This document shows, in pieces, positions 36,212-51,230 of a stretch of DNA of 64,000 nucleotides; positions within the stretch are counted from its first letter, which is position 1, and each line of letters starts with the position of its first letter. Location: contig NZ_BSOG01000001.1 of NCBI RefSeq assembly GCF_030160395.1, positions 958,117 through 1,022,116 of the forward strand, written 5' to 3'. Both the position numbers and the translations under genes were made by a program. The notes below the pieces were generated by a model. It did not search any database. It saw nothing but the letters and a program-made list of their open reading frames with translations, and was not told where the DNA came from. The DNA comes from Chitinimonas prasina. Its GTDB lineage: Bacteria; Pseudomonadota; Gammaproteobacteria; Burkholderiales; Chitinimonadaceae.

Positions 36212-37141
36212 TCAACCGTCAGCGTTGATCTTGCTCACCAGCTCCGCCAACACCGCCACCGCCTGGTCGTTCTCTACCTGACAAGTACCTGCCGCACCAT
36301 GGCCACCACCGCCGTACTTGAGGCACAGCTCGCCGACATTGGTCACCGAACTGCGATCCAGTATGGACTTGCCGATGGCGAAGACCGTGTTCAGCTTCTC
36401 CCTGCCCCACATCACGTGGATGGAGATATTGGTCTCCGGGAACAGGGCGTAGATCATGAAGCGATTGGTGGCGTAGATGGTTTCTTCATTGCGCAGATCG
36501 AACACTGCCAGGTTGCCATGTACGGTGGTGCAACGCTGTATCTGTTCCTTGGCCCTAGGCTCGTGGTCGAAATACAGCTCCACTCGTTCGCGTACATCGG
36601 GCAATGTCAGGATGTCTTCTATGCCATGGGTGCGGCAATAGTCGATCAGATCCATCATCAACTGATAGTTGCTGACCCGGAAATCACGGAAGCGGCCCAG
36701 GCCGGTGCGGGCATCCATCAGGTAGTTCAGCAACACCCAGCCTTCCGGACTCAGTATCTCGTCTGCGGTGAAATCGGCCGAATCGCCCTTGTCCACCGCC
36801 TCCATCATGTCCTCCCGCACACGCGGGAAGGCCTTCTTGCCGCCGTAGTACTCATACACCACGCGCGCCGCCGAAGGTGCACTGGGAATAATGATGTGGT
36901 TGTCGCGCTTCTCGTTGCGCAGGGTTTCCGACAAATGATGGTCAAACGCCAGATGTATGCCCGGCACAAAGGGCAGGTTGGTGCTGATGTCGCGGTCGGT
37001 GACCGCCACCTTGCCGTCCTGCATATCCTTGGGGTGGACGAACAGGATGTCGTCTATCAGGTCGAGCTCCTTCAGCAGCACGGCGCATACCAAGCCGTCG
37101 AAGTCACTGCGGGTGATCAGGCGGTATTTCTGTTGTGACAT
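36212..37141 (-). CDS. DHH/DHHA1 family phosphoesterase
   Basis: The product has 309 residues. The DHH motif (AFDHHLSE), an N-terminal TRSDFDGLVCAVLL with catalytic Asp residues, and the C-terminal DHHA1 glycine loop (YGGGGHGAAGT) are all present. The family includes nano-RNases, cyclic-dinucleotide phosphodiesterases and exopolyphosphatases, so the substrate is not settled. AGGAG precedes the ATG. It is the last gene of the nfeD-qmcA-binding-protein operon, nine bases after the preceding stop. Confidence 0.85.
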   Translation of the reverse strand: MSQQKYRLITRSDFDGLVCAVLLKELDLIDDILFVHPKDMQDGKVAVTDRDISTNLPFVPGIHLAFDHHLSETLRNEKRDNHIIIPSAPSAARVVYEYYGGKKAFPRVREDMMEAVDKGDSADFTADEILSPEGWVLLNYLMDARTGLGRFRDFRVSNYQLMMDLIDYCRTHGIEDILTLPDVRERVELYFDHEPRAKEQIQRCTTVHGNLAVFDLRNEETIYATNRFMIYALFPETNISIHVMWGREKLNTVFAIGKSILDRSSVTNVGELCLKYGGGGHGAAGTCQVENDQAVAVLAELVSKINADG

Positions 37142-37150
37142 GGGTGGCTC

Positions 37151-37918
37151 CTACTGGGTCTCGACGATGGCTTCGCCTGTATAGCGGTGGACGACTTCCT
37201 TCAGTTTCGGACTTGCGGCCAGTTTTTTCCAGGCCGCATTTAAACGCTGCACGGTATCGGCAGGCAGATGCTGCGACACCAGCAGGTGTATATCGAGTTC
37301 GCCTGCATCCAGCGGCTGCCAGCGCAGGCGGCTACTTAGGCCGACGCGGTCGGCCGATATCAGCAGAGAGCTCTCCAGGCCAAAGGCAAACCTTCCCCGC
37401 CCGGCCACCAGTTTCTGCAGCATCTGTTCCACATCTACCGGTGCAGCATCCAGTACCAGGCCGGTTTGCTTCAGTAGTAGCGTATGCGCCGTCGTACCTG
37501 GTATCACCAGCACGGCAGCCCGCTCGCCATGCGTCGCCAACGTGGCCAGGCTATCTACCCGCAACGGCTCATCGGCACGGCTCAGCAAGCGCAGTCTTAC
37601 CCTATGGATGGCCGGCTCCAGCACATGGAAGCGGCCCCCCCGCTCCGGCGTCTTGCCGCCCAGCGCCAGGTCCAGCCTGCCGGCATTCATTTCTTCCACT
37701 ACCCGCCGCGCAGTCAGGAAGTTGTCCAACCCGACAAACTGCAGCGACGGATCCAAGCGTGCCATTTCGCGCAGCAGCTCCACCTCCATGCCGGCCGGCT
37801 TGCCCTGCTCCAGATAGCTGTAGGGCGGGGTATTACCCACCCCTACCCGCAGCGGCAGTATCTCGGCATGCGCCACCAGGGTCGCGGCCCAGGCCAGCAA
37901 GAGTGCCCGCAGGAACAT
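37151..37918 (-). CDS. Periplasmic binding protein inside the qmcA operon
   Basis: The product has 255 residues with a signal peptide (about 1-18, VAHA). LRVGVGNTPPYSYLEQGKPA near the mature start and the AGRGRFAFGLES segment mark a type II binding protein. It begins two bases after the qmcA stop and is followed nine bases later by the DHH gene, so it is part of that operon. There is no transporter partner. Its job there is unknown; a sensory role is a guess. Confidence 0.75.
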   Translation of the reverse strand: MFLRALLLAWAATLVAHAEILPLRVGVGNTPPYSYLEQGKPAGMEVELLREMARLDPSLQFVGLDNFLTARRVVEEMNAGRLDLALGGKTPERGGRFHVLEPAIHRVRLRLLSRADEPLRVDSLATLATHGERAAVLVIPGTTAHTLLLKQTGLVLDAAPVDVEQMLQKLVAGRGRFAFGLESSLLISADRVGLSSRLRWQPLDAGELDIHLLVSQHLPADTVQRLNAAWKKLAASPKLKEVVHRYTGEAIVETQ

Positions 37919-37920
37919 GG

Positions 37921-38862
37921 TCAGCTGTTTTGCTGCTTCACCACGTTCATGGCCGTAGCCACCAAGCCGGCCACATCAGCGGCATTGGCCGGCAATATCA
38001 TGGTGTTGCCTTCCTTGGCGATATTGCCGAAGGCCTCGATATAGCGCTCTGCCACTTTGAGGTTGACTGCCTCATGGCCGCCTGGCTGGCGTATGGTCTG
38101 CGCCACCATATGGATGGCTTCGGCCGTGGCACGGGCCACCAGCCGTATGGATTCCGCCTCACCCTCTGCCCGGTTGATGGCCGCCGCCTTATCGCCCTCG
38201 GACTGGTTGATCGATGCCTGCCGCTCGCCTTCGGACGCCTGGATGGCGGCCTCGCGCTGGCCGGTGGCGATATTGATCTGCTCCTGCTTGCGCCCTTCCG
38301 AGGCGGCGATCAGCGCCCGCTTCTCCCGCTCGGCGGTAATCTGCGCCTGCATGGCATGCAATATCTCCTTGGGCGGGGTCAGATCCTTGATCTCGTAGCG
38401 CAGCACCTTCACCCCCCAATTGGCGGCAGCCTCGTCAAGTGCCGTCACCACCGTGTGGTTGATGTCATCGCGCTCCTCGAAGGTCTTGTCCAGCTCCATG
38501 CGGCCTATCACCGACCGGAGCGTGGTCTGCGCCAGCTGGGTGATGGCAAGCTCGAAGTTACTGGAGCCATACGAGGCCTGCTGCGGATTGGTCACCTGAA
38601 AATACAGAATGCCGTCCACCTGCAGCTGGGTATTGTCCTTGGTGATACAGATCTGGCTGGGCACGTCGAGCGGCACCTCGCGCAGGTCATGCTTGTAGGC
38701 GACCCGGTCAACAAAGGGCACCACAATATTGAGGCCCGGTTCCAGCGTGCCATGAAAGCGCCCCAGGCGCTCCACCACCCAGGCGTGCTGCTGGGGTACA
38801 ACTTTGAGTGACTTCATGGCAAACACCAGTGCCACCACAAATAGGACTATGGCAAATTCCAT
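37921..38862 (-). CDS. qmcA: SPFH/Band-7 membrane protein (QmcA/stomatin type)
   Basis: The product has 313 residues. An N-terminal membrane anchor (about 1-18) is followed by the SPFH domain (VVPQQHAWVVERLGRF, PGLNIVVPFVDRV) and a long charged coiled coil rich in EGE/AEG repeats (about 195-270). It probably oligomerises in the inner membrane as a microdomain scaffold. AGGAGG lies before the ATG. NfeD, the usual partner of such proteins, is encoded immediately upstream. Confidence 0.92.
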   Translation of the reverse strand: MEFAIVLFVVALVFAMKSLKVVPQQHAWVVERLGRFHGTLEPGLNIVVPFVDRVAYKHDLREVPLDVPSQICITKDNTQLQVDGILYFQVTNPQQASYGSSNFELAITQLAQTTLRSVIGRMELDKTFEERDDINHTVVTALDEAAANWGVKVLRYEIKDLTPPKEILHAMQAQITAEREKRALIAASEGRKQEQINIATGQREAAIQASEGERQASINQSEGDKAAAINRAEGEAESIRLVARATAEAIHMVAQTIRQPGGHEAVNLKVAERYIEAFGNIAKEGNTMILPANAADVAGLVATAMNVVKQQNS

Positions 38863-38903
38863 CTATCGATCCTCCTGAACAAATCGTTTTAAAGTGATGG
38901 CAA

Positions 38904-39323
38904 TCAAGCGGCCGGCGGCTCAGCAGCCACCACCCAGGTATTGCTCCGCTGCGCCACGATGTAGAGAGAGGTTGGCCTATCCGGCAGGGGAGCCAGCAGC
39001 TCAGCATCCCAGCTGGTGCCGCGATAGCGCACCCTTAACTGGGTATCTGTCTTCCAGCTTTCCACCTCAACGCGCTGCCCTATATCCAGCAAATCGCTTC
39101 CCTTGCGCCGAGCGCTCATCGGATGCAGGCGCAACCAAACCGTACCGCTGACAGCCCCCAACGCAGCCACCACCAATTGCGGCACCACCGTCAGCCCAGC
39201 CCAGGCTGCAACACCGCCCAAGGCACAGGCAAGGCCGTATACCAACAGGTAAAAGGTACCCACCAGCATCTCCAACCCTATCAGGGCGGCCGCCAGTACA
39301 AACCAGACCAGATAATTTTCCAT
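38904..39323 (-). CDS. NfeD-family membrane protein
   Basis: The product has 139 residues. Two or three N-terminal membrane segments (about 4-70) are followed by the NfeD OB-fold (GQRVEVESWKTDTQLRVRYRGTSWDAEL). NfeD proteins work with SPFH proteins and here sit 41 bases ahead of qmcA. AAGGA is spaced before the ATG at 39323; the longer frame upstream has no such site. Confidence 0.88.
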   Translation of the reverse strand: MENYLVWFVLAAALIGLEMLVGTFYLLVYGLACALGGVAAWAGLTVVPQLVVAALGAVSGTVWLRLHPMSARRKGSDLLDIGQRVEVESWKTDTQLRVRYRGTSWDAELLAPLPDRPTSLYIVAQRSNTWVVAAEPPAA

Positions 39324-39632
39324 AAGTCCTTGCAAGATCACACTATCAGTCAGCCCCACGCCCAGGCAGCCAGACCATCGCCGAAAAACCACCGGGCATT
39401 CAAGCACTTGCTTCGCGCCAACGGCCAAGACCACCCGACCGCTCAGCGACAATCCGCCTTGTGTACCACCCAGGCGGCCCCTATGTTATAGCCTTGGCCG
39501 GCACTGGCGACCAGCCCCTCGCACCCCCTGCGCGGGTTTTAACGTGGCCTGTCAGCCGCAGTGCAGCATTTTGTCGTACAATACCGACCCTTTGCCTTTG
39601 ATATTCAGGCACTTAACCAACAGGCGCCCAAT
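39324..39632. other. Divergent promoter region between nfeD and mnmG
   Basis: About 309 bases with no supported gene. TACAAT at 39577-39582 is a likely -10 for mnmG, 50 bases before its ATG, without a recognisable -35. No DnaA boxes (TTATCCACA) were seen, so this is not an origin. Confidence 0.45.
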
Positions 39633-41513
<1,881 letters not shown>

Positions 41514-41652
41514 TACATAGCAATTCAGCCATCCTGGCACGCGCCGCCACCCCAGGGTACGGCCGGAACGGGATTGCAACAAAGCTGGCGTCAATAGGCA
41601 GCAGGCTTAGCCATACAGCCCTGTATCGCGAACACGACGAGGAATCAGCCGC

Positions 41653-42291
41653 ATGATCGGCCAACAACAAGAAACACAACTGCGGGAAGGCCTGCAATCT
41701 CTGGGCTTGGCGCTGGACGACAGCATTGTCGCCCGTCTGCTGGCCTACCTGGCCCTGCTGCTCAAGTGGAACAAGACCTACAGCCTCACGGCCATCACCG
41801 AGCCCGAGCGCATGGTGTCGCATCACCTGCTCGACAGCCTGGCGGCACTGCGCCCCATCGCCGGCCGCCAACCGCAGCGTCTGCTGGATGTGGGCAGCGG
41901 CGGCGGCCAGCCCGGCATCCCCTTTGCCATCGTACAGCCCGACTGGCAGATCACCCTGCTGGACAGCAACCACAAGAAGACCGCCTTCCTGCAGCAAGCA
42001 GTGATTGAGCTGGGCCTGCGCCAGGTCAGCGTGGTGTGCGACCGGGTCGAGAATGTGACGGCAGCGCCCTATGACCTGATCACCTCCCGCGCCTTTGCCG
42101 ACCTGGCCGACTTTGTCCGGCTCACCCGCCCCCTGCTGGCACAAGGCGGCAGCTGGGCCGCGCTCAAGGGGGTGCAACCGTTCGAGGAAATCGCCGCCCT
42201 GCCCGCTGATATCGTCAGCCGCATCGAGCCACTGACGGTGCCGGGCCTGGGTGCCGAGCGCTGCATCGTTTGGATGGAGCCCAAGGCATGA
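41653..42291 (+). CDS. rsmG: 16S rRNA m7G527 methyltransferase RsmG
   Basis: The product has 212 residues. The SAM motif DVGSGGGQPGIPFAI and the family KWNKTYSLTAI segment are clear. It methylates G527 of 16S rRNA; loss usually gives low-level streptomycin resistance. The stop overlaps the parA start by four bases (ATGA). Confidence 0.95.
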   Translation: MIGQQQETQLREGLQSLGLALDDSIVARLLAYLALLLKWNKTYSLTAITEPERMVSHHLLDSLAALRPIAGRQPQRLLDVGSGGGQPGIPFAIVQPDWQITLLDSNHKKTAFLQQAVIELGLRQVSVVCDRVENVTAAPYDLITSRAFADLADFVRLTRPLLAQGGSWAALKGVQPFEEIAALPADIVSRIEPLTVPGLGAERCIVWMEPKA

Positions 42292-43052
42292 GCCGCGTAC
42301 TCGCCATCACCAACCAGAAGGGCGGCGTAGGCAAGACCACCAGCGCGGTCAACCTGGCGGCGGGCCTCGCCCAGCTGGAGAAGAAAGTCCTGCTGATCGA
42401 CCTGGACCCCCAGGGCAACGCTACCATGGGCTGCGGCGTGGACAAGCACTCGCTGGGCCGCAGCATCTACCACATGCTGCTGGGCCACGCCGAGCTAAGC
42501 GATGTGCGCGTCAGCACCGAGTTTGGCTTCGACCTGCTGCCGGCCAACCGCGAACTGGGCGGCGCCGAAGTCGAGCTGATCGAGATGGAGCACCGCGAGG
42601 TACGCCTGCGGGTGGCGCTGGAAGACGTGCGCCGCGACTACGACTTCATCCTGATCGACTGCCCACCCGCACTGAATATGCTGACCCTGAACGGCCTGGT
42701 GGCCGCCGATGGTGTCATCATCCCCATGCAGTGCGAGTACTACGCACTGGAAGGCCTGACCGACCTGGTCAATACCCTGCGCAAGGTGCGGCTGGCGCTG
42801 AACCCGCGCATCGAGATCGATGGCCTGCTGCGCACACTGTACGACCCTCGCTCCACCCTGGCACAGAATGTGGTGGCCCAGCTGGCCCAGCATTTCGGCG
42901 ACAAGGTGTTCAAGACCGTGATCCCGCGCAATATCCGCCTGGCCGAAGCCCCCAGCTACGGCCGGCCCATATTCGCCTACGACAAATCCTCGCGCGGTGC
43001 GCTGGCTTATCTTGAGCTGGCAACCGAGCTGAATCAGCGTTTCGGAAAATAA
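42288..43052 (+). CDS. parA: Chromosome-partitioning ATPase ParA (Soj)
   Basis: The product has 254 residues. The deviant Walker A (KGGVGKTTSAVNLA), the A' motif (LIDLDPQGNAT) and Walker B (FILIDCPPALN) are intact. It drives segregation of ParB-parS complexes. The start overlaps the rsmG stop by four bases. No parS-like TGTTTCACGTGAAACA was found in this window. Confidence 0.95.
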   Translation: MSRVLAITNQKGGVGKTTSAVNLAAGLAQLEKKVLLIDLDPQGNATMGCGVDKHSLGRSIYHMLLGHAELSDVRVSTEFGFDLLPANRELGGAEVELIEMEHREVRLRVALEDVRRDYDFILIDCPPALNMLTLNGLVAADGVIIPMQCEYYALEGLTDLVNTLRKVRLALNPRIEIDGLLRTLYDPRSTLAQNVVAQLAQHFGDKVFKTVIPRNIRLAEAPSYGRPIFAYDKSSRGALAYLELATELNQRFGK

Positions 43053-43055
43053 ACC

Positions 43056-43904
43056 ATGGCCAAGCTCAAAGGTCTCGGTCGCGGTCTTGATGCCCTGCTG
43101 GGCAGCGCCGCACCCGTGGAAGAAAAACTGCAGACCCTGCCCATCCATTACCTGCAGCCCGGCAAATACCAGCCCCGCTCGCATATGGACGAGCACGCCC
43201 TGGCCGACCTGGCCGAGAGCATACGCACCCAGGGCGTGATCCAGCCCGTGCTGGTACGCGAGACCGGAGTGGATCGTTACGAGATCATCGCCGGCGAGCG
43301 CCGCTGGCGGGCCGCCCAGAAGGCAGGCCTGACCGAATTGCCTGCGGTGGTGCGCAAGGTGTCCGACGAAGTCGTGCTGGTGATGGCACTGATCGAGAAC
43401 ATCCAGCGCGAGAACCTCAACCCATTGGAAGAAGCCGTCGGCCTGCAGCGGCTGATAGACGAATTCGGCATGACTCACGAAGCCTGCGCCCACGCTATCG
43501 GCAAATCGCGCTCGGCCGTCACCAACCTGCTGCGCCTGCTCAACCTGGCCGAGCCGGTGCGCGAGCTGCTGATGCAGGGCGCCATCGACATGGGCCACGC
43601 CCGCGCCCTGCTCACCCTGCCCGTTATCAAGCAGGTGGAGCTGGCCCGCATGATTGCCGAGAAAGGCCTGTCGGTACGCGAAACCGAAAAACTGGTACAA
43701 GCCCTGCAGGCCGGCAAGCCGGCACCAGCTGCCATCACCGACAAGAAGCTGGACCCCGATCTGGCCCGCCTGCAGGAAGACCTGTCCGACAAGCTGGGTG
43801 CCAAGGTGCAGATAGCCGCCAACCGCCAGGGTCGTGGCAAGGTCACCATAGAATATGGCTCGCTGGACCAGCTCGACAGCCTGTTGAACCTGCTGCGCAA
43901 CTAA
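43056..43904 (+). CDS. parB: Chromosome-partitioning protein ParB (Spo0J)
   Basis: The product has 282 residues. The ParB N-terminal CTP-binding domain (GERRWRAAQKAGL, ENIQRENLNPLEEA), the helix-turn-helix (GKSRSAVTNLLRLLNL) and the C-terminal dimer domain are present. It starts three bases after parA. The TAA stop at 43902-43904 coincides with the first bases of an inverted-repeat remnant similar to the end of the MITE at 51.3 kb. That may mean the native C-terminus was trimmed or fixed by an insertion. Confidence 0.95.
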   Translation: MAKLKGLGRGLDALLGSAAPVEEKLQTLPIHYLQPGKYQPRSHMDEHALADLAESIRTQGVIQPVLVRETGVDRYEIIAGERRWRAAQKAGLTELPAVVRKVSDEVVLVMALIENIQRENLNPLEEAVGLQRLIDEFGMTHEACAHAIGKSRSAVTNLLRLLNLAEPVRELLMQGAIDMGHARALLTLPVIKQVELARMIAEKGLSVRETEKLVQALQAGKPAPAAITDKKLDPDLARLQEDLSDKLGAKVQIAANRQGRGKVTIEYGSLDQLDSLLNLLRN

Positions 43905-43961
43905 GCGCCTGTTCACGATCTTTTCGCCCTGGAGTGAAAAAATCGCAGACAGACTCTAAGG
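43902..43961. repeat. Short imperfect inverted repeat resembling the MITE ends
   Basis: The first 27 bases (taagcgcctgttcacgatct onward) match the left end of the MITE at 51303 at about 21 positions. The last 24 (gaaaaaatcgcagac onward) pair with the first 24 at 17 of 24 positions. It looks like two terminal repeats brought together with the middle missing. Confidence 0.5.
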
Positions 43962-44008
43962 CAGCAGGACAGCTGGCAGACCCCGCCAGCACCCCAAGTA
44001 ACTGACCC

Positions 44009-44031
44009 GGCAGGCCCGCAACTGGCCTGCC
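44009..44031. terminator. Hairpin between parB and atpI
   Basis: An 8-bp stem (ggcaggcc / ggcctgcc) with a 7-base loop. There is no T-run. It probably ends the parAB transcript or attenuates read-through into the atp operon. Confidence 0.45.
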
Positions 44032-44096
44032 AGCGGTTGCACCGAGAAATTCGCCAGAAAAAACAGGCGATTACGCCCTGTTGCGGGGCGCGTGGC

Positions 44097-45380
<1,284 letters not shown>

Positions 45381-45455
45381 GTCGCAACTGATTTCGCTGT
45401 ACCTGGTTCTAACGTTTCACTTTTTTCTTTACATCACCATCCTCACTAGGAGTAA

Positions 45456-45740
<285 letters not shown>

Positions 45741-45771
45741 TTTAACCCTCTACAATTCAAGGGGTTAACTC

Positions 45772-46242
45772 ATGAATATTAACGCCTCCCTGTTTCTGCA
45801 GGCGTTGGTCTTCGCGGTGCTGGTGCTGGTCACCTGGAAGTTCATCTGGCCGCCGCTGATGGCCACGCTGGATGAACGTGCCAAGCGCATTTCTGATGGC
45901 CTTACCGCCGCAGACCGCGCCAAGCATGACCTCGAGCTTGCTGAAAAGCGCGCTGCAGAGGAACTGCGCAAGGCCAAAGCACAAGCGTCCGAGATCATCG
46001 CCCAAGCCGAGAAGCGCGCTACCCAGATCGTTGACGAAGCCAAGGATGCAGCACGCGTCGAAGGCGACCGTCTGATCGCCGGTGCCAAGTCGGAAGTCGA
46101 CCAGCAAGTCCACCACGCCAAGGAAGAACTGCGTCAGCAGGTTTCCGCCCTGGCCGTGGCCGGTGCAGAGAAGATCCTGCGCAAGGAAATCGACGCTGCT
46201 CGTCACGCCGATCTGCTCGCTACCCTTAAAGCGGAGCTGTAA
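45772..46242 (+). CDS. atpF: ATP synthase Fo subunit b
   Basis: The product has 156 residues. A single N-terminal membrane helix (about 5-25) is followed by a long charged amphipathic helix that dimerises and holds the stator. It starts 31 bases after atpE and is followed by atpH after six bases. Confidence 0.96.
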   Translation: MNINASLFLQALVFAVLVLVTWKFIWPPLMATLDERAKRISDGLTAADRAKHDLELAEKRAAEELRKAKAQASEIIAQAEKRATQIVDEAKDAARVEGDRLIAGAKSEVDQQVHHAKEELRQQVSALAVAGAEKILRKEIDAARHADLLATLKAEL

Positions 46243-46248
46243 ACGCTC

Positions 46249-46785
46249 ATGGCTGAACTCATTACCGTCGCAAGACCCTACGCCGAGGCCGTATTCCGGT
46301 TGGCGCAGGAAGCGAACAGCCTGCCGGCCTGGTCGGAGGCGCTGGCTGTACTGGCCGCCGCCGCGCAAGACCCGCTGGCAGTCGAGTTCGCCGCCAATCC
46401 GAAGTTCTCCGCGAGCCAGGTACATGCGCTCCTGACCGAACTCCTGGGCGCGCGCGCCACCCCGCAGGTCAGCAACTTTGTTGCTACCGTGCTGGAAAGC
46501 CGCCGCTTTGTCCTGCTGCCCCATATTGCCGACCTGTTCGAGCAACTGAAGGCCGCAGCAGAAGGTTCGGTTACAGCGCACATCGAGTCGGCTTTCGAAC
46601 TCAACGCAGCCCAGGTGGAAGAACTCAAATCCATCCTGGCCCGCCGCGTTGGCAAGAAGATCGACACCACGGTTACCGTCACCCCCGAGCTGATCGGCGG
46701 TGTGCGGATGACCCTAGGTGATGACGTCATTGACGCCTCGGTGCGTGGCAAGCTGGCGGCCCTCTCGGCCCGCCTCACCAGTTAG
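46249..46785 (+). CDS. atpH: ATP synthase F1 subunit delta
   Basis: The product has 178 residues. The OSCP/delta fold is recognised by [12 protein letters not shown] at the N-terminus and the C-terminal [16 protein letters not shown]. It links subunit b to the F1 head. Confidence 0.95.
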   Translation: MAELITVARPYAEAVFRLAQEANSLPAWSEALAVLAAAAQDPLAVEFAANPKFSASQVHALLTELLGARATPQVSNFVATVLESRRFVLLPHIADLFEQLKAAAEGSVTAHIESAFELNAAQVEELKSILARRVGKKIDTTVTVTPELIGGVRMTLGDDVIDASVRGKLAALSARLTS

Positions 46786-46796
46786 GAGTGCAAACA

Positions 46797-48338
46797 ATGC
46801 AATTGAATCCGTCCGAGATCAGCGACCTGATCAAGAGCAAGATTCAGAACCTGTCCGCTGGCACAGAAAGCCGCACCACCGGCACCGTGATTTCGGTGTC
46901 CGACGGCATCGTCCGTGTGCACGGCCTGTCTGACGTCATGCAGGGCGAAATGCTCGAATTCGTGGGCAACACCTTTGGCCTGGCACTGAACCTGGAGCGC
47001 GACTCGGTCGGCGCCGTGGTTCTGGGCGACTACGAACACATTTCCGAAGGTACGGAAGTCAAGTGTACCGGTCGCATCCTGGAAGTGCCGGTCGGCCCCG
47101 AGTTGCGTGGCCGCGTGGTCAACGCCCTGGGTCAGCCCATCGACGGCAAGGGCCCGATCAACGCCAAGCTGTCCAGCCCGATCGAAAAGATCGCCCCTGG
47201 CGTTATCGCCCGTCAGTCCGTGTCGCAACCACTGCAAACCGGTATCAAGGCGATTGACGCCATGGTGCCCGTTGGCCGTGGCCAGCGCGAACTGATCATT
47301 GGCGACCGCCAGACCGGCAAGACCGCCGTGGCCCTGGATGCCATCATCAACCAGAAGGGTAACGGCGTTACCTGTATCTATGTTGCTATCGGCCAGAAGG
47401 CTTCGTCGATCGCCAACGTGGTACGCAAGCTGGAAGAGCACGGCGCCCTGGATCACACCATCGTTGTCGCCGCCTCGGCTTCCGAATCGGCCGCCATGCA
47501 ATACCTGTCGCCGTACGCAGGTTGCGCCATGGGCGAATACTTCCGCGACATCGGTGAAGATGCCCTGATCGTATACGACGACTTGTCCAAGCAAGCCGTG
47601 GCTTACCGTCAGATCTCGCTGCTGCTGCGTCGTCCGCCGGGCCGCGAAGCCTACCCAGGCGATGTGTTCTACATCCACTCGCGTCTGCTGGAACGTGCAT
47701 CGCGCGTCAACGAAGACTACATCGAGAAGATCACCAATGGCGCCGTGAAGGGCAAGACCGGTTCGCTGACCGCCCTGCCTATCATCGAAACCCAGGCTGG
47801 TGACGTCTCCGCCTTCGTGCCGACCAACGTGATCTCGATTACCGACGGCCAGATCTTCCTGGAATCGGACCTGTTCAACGCTGGTATCCGCCCCGCCATC
47901 AACGCCGGTATCTCGGTGTCGCGCGTCGGTGGTGCAGCCCAGACCAAGGTCGTCAAGAAGCTCGCCGGTGGTATCCGTACCGCCCTGGCCCAGTACCGTG
48001 AACTCGCTGCTTTCGCCCAGTTCGCCTCCGACCTCGACGAAGCGACCCGCAAGCAGCTGGATCGCGGCCGTCTGGTGACCGAACTGCTGAAGCAAGGCCA
48101 ATACGCTCCGTTCAAGGTGTCGCAGCTGTCCGTGACCCTGTACGCAGTGGAAAAGGGCCTGGCCGATGACGTGCCGGTTGAAAAGGCACTGGCTTTCGAA
48201 GCTGCCCTGTATGCCTACGTCAAAGCCAACCACGCCGATATCATCGCTGAGATGGACGGCAAGGGTGAGCTGTCTGGCGACAACGACAAGAAGCTGGCGG
48301 AAGCCATCAAGTCGTTCAAGGCCAACGGCGCTTTCTGA
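46797..48338 (+). CDS. atpA: ATP synthase F1 subunit alpha
   Basis: The product has 513 residues from the ATG at 46797. A GTG nine bases earlier is in frame but lies against the TAGGAG ribosome-binding site. Walker A ([13 protein letters not shown]) and the alpha signature ([30 protein letters not shown]) are intact. It forms the non-catalytic nucleotide sites of F1. Confidence 0.97.
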   Translation: MQLNPSEISDLIKSKIQNLSAGTESRTTGTVISVSDGIVRVHGLSDVMQGEMLEFVGNTFGLALNLERDSVGAVVLGDYEHISEGTEVKCTGRILEVPVGPELRGRVVNALGQPIDGKGPINAKLSSPIEKIAPGVIARQSVSQPLQTGIKAIDAMVPVGRGQRELIIGDRQTGKTAVALDAIINQKGNGVTCIYVAIGQKASSIANVVRKLEEHGALDHTIVVAASASESAAMQYLSPYAGCAMGEYFRDIGEDALIVYDDLSKQAVAYRQISLLLRRPPGREAYPGDVFYIHSRLLERASRVNEDYIEKITNGAVKGKTGSLTALPIIETQAGDVSAFVPTNVISITDGQIFLESDLFNAGIRPAINAGISVSRVGGAAQTKVVKKLAGGIRTALAQYRELAAFAQFASDLDEATRKQLDRGRLVTELLKQGQYAPFKVSQLSVTLYAVEKGLADDVPVEKALAFEAALYAYVKANHADIIAEMDGKGELSGDNDKKLAEAIKSFKANGAF

Positions 48339-48366
48339 TTTGATCTAACGATAGAAAGGTCAAGTC

Positions 48367-50692
<2,326 letters not shown>

Positions 50693-50702
50693 GGGGTAGG
50701 AA

Positions 50703-51128
50703 ATGGCCATGACCATGCATGTGGACGTAGTCAGCGCTGAAGAGCAGATCTACTCGGGTACGGCCGAATTCCTGGCCGCCCCCGGCGAGATGGGCGAAAT
50801 CGGCGTGCTGCCGCGCCACGCTCCGCTGCTCACCCGTATCAAAGCGGGCGCGCTGCGCATCAAGGTCGCCAACAGCAACGACGAGGAAGTGCTGGTCTAT
50901 GTATCCGGCGGCATCCTCGAAGTGCAACCGCATGTGGTGACGGTACTTGCCGACACCGCTATCCGCGGTAGCGACCTCGATGAGGCGAAAGCGTTGGAAG
51001 CCAAGAAACTGGCCGAAGAAGCCCTGGCCAACCGCTCGGGTTCGATGGACTACGCCTCGGCACAAGCCGAACTGGCGCAGGCTGTCGCCCAGCTGGCCGC
51101 GATCAAGAAACTCCGCAATCGCGCCTGA
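50703..51128 (+). CDS. atpC: ATP synthase F1 subunit epsilon
   Basis: The product has 141 residues. The beta-sandwich N-terminal domain ([32 protein letters not shown]) and a C-terminal helical hairpin are present. It regulates ATP hydrolysis by contacting gamma and beta. It ends the atp operon and is followed by a strong terminator. Two Met codons are close together (50703 and 50709); the first has the better-placed TAGGAA. Confidence 0.95.
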   Translation: MAMTMHVDVVSAEEQIYSGTAEFLAAPGEMGEIGVLPRHAPLLTRIKAGALRIKVANSNDEEVLVYVSGGILEVQPHVVTVLADTAIRGSDLDEAKALEAKKLAEEALANRSGSMDYASAQAELAQAVAQLAAIKKLRNRA

Positions 51129-51150
51129 CCCGTGGCTTAGCAGTACCAAG

Positions 51151-51181
51151 CAAAAGGGCAACCCCATGGGTTGCCCTTTTG
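51151..51181. terminator. Terminator of the atp operon
   Basis: A 14-bp perfect stem (caaaagggcaaccc / gggttgcccttttg) with a three-base loop, with A-tract and T-tract built into the stem base. It is a strong intrinsic terminator. Confidence 0.92.
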
Positions 51182-51230
51182 CTTTGGTGTGAATTACCGT
51201 AATGGGCCATCATCCGCAGTGGCGCCCCTT

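Noticed and set aside
35801-36281. Two plus-strand frames with the shared RVSRVPARQAAL ending
   Set aside because: They come from the 120-bp direct repeats and have no ribosome-binding sites; the repetition explains their similarity.
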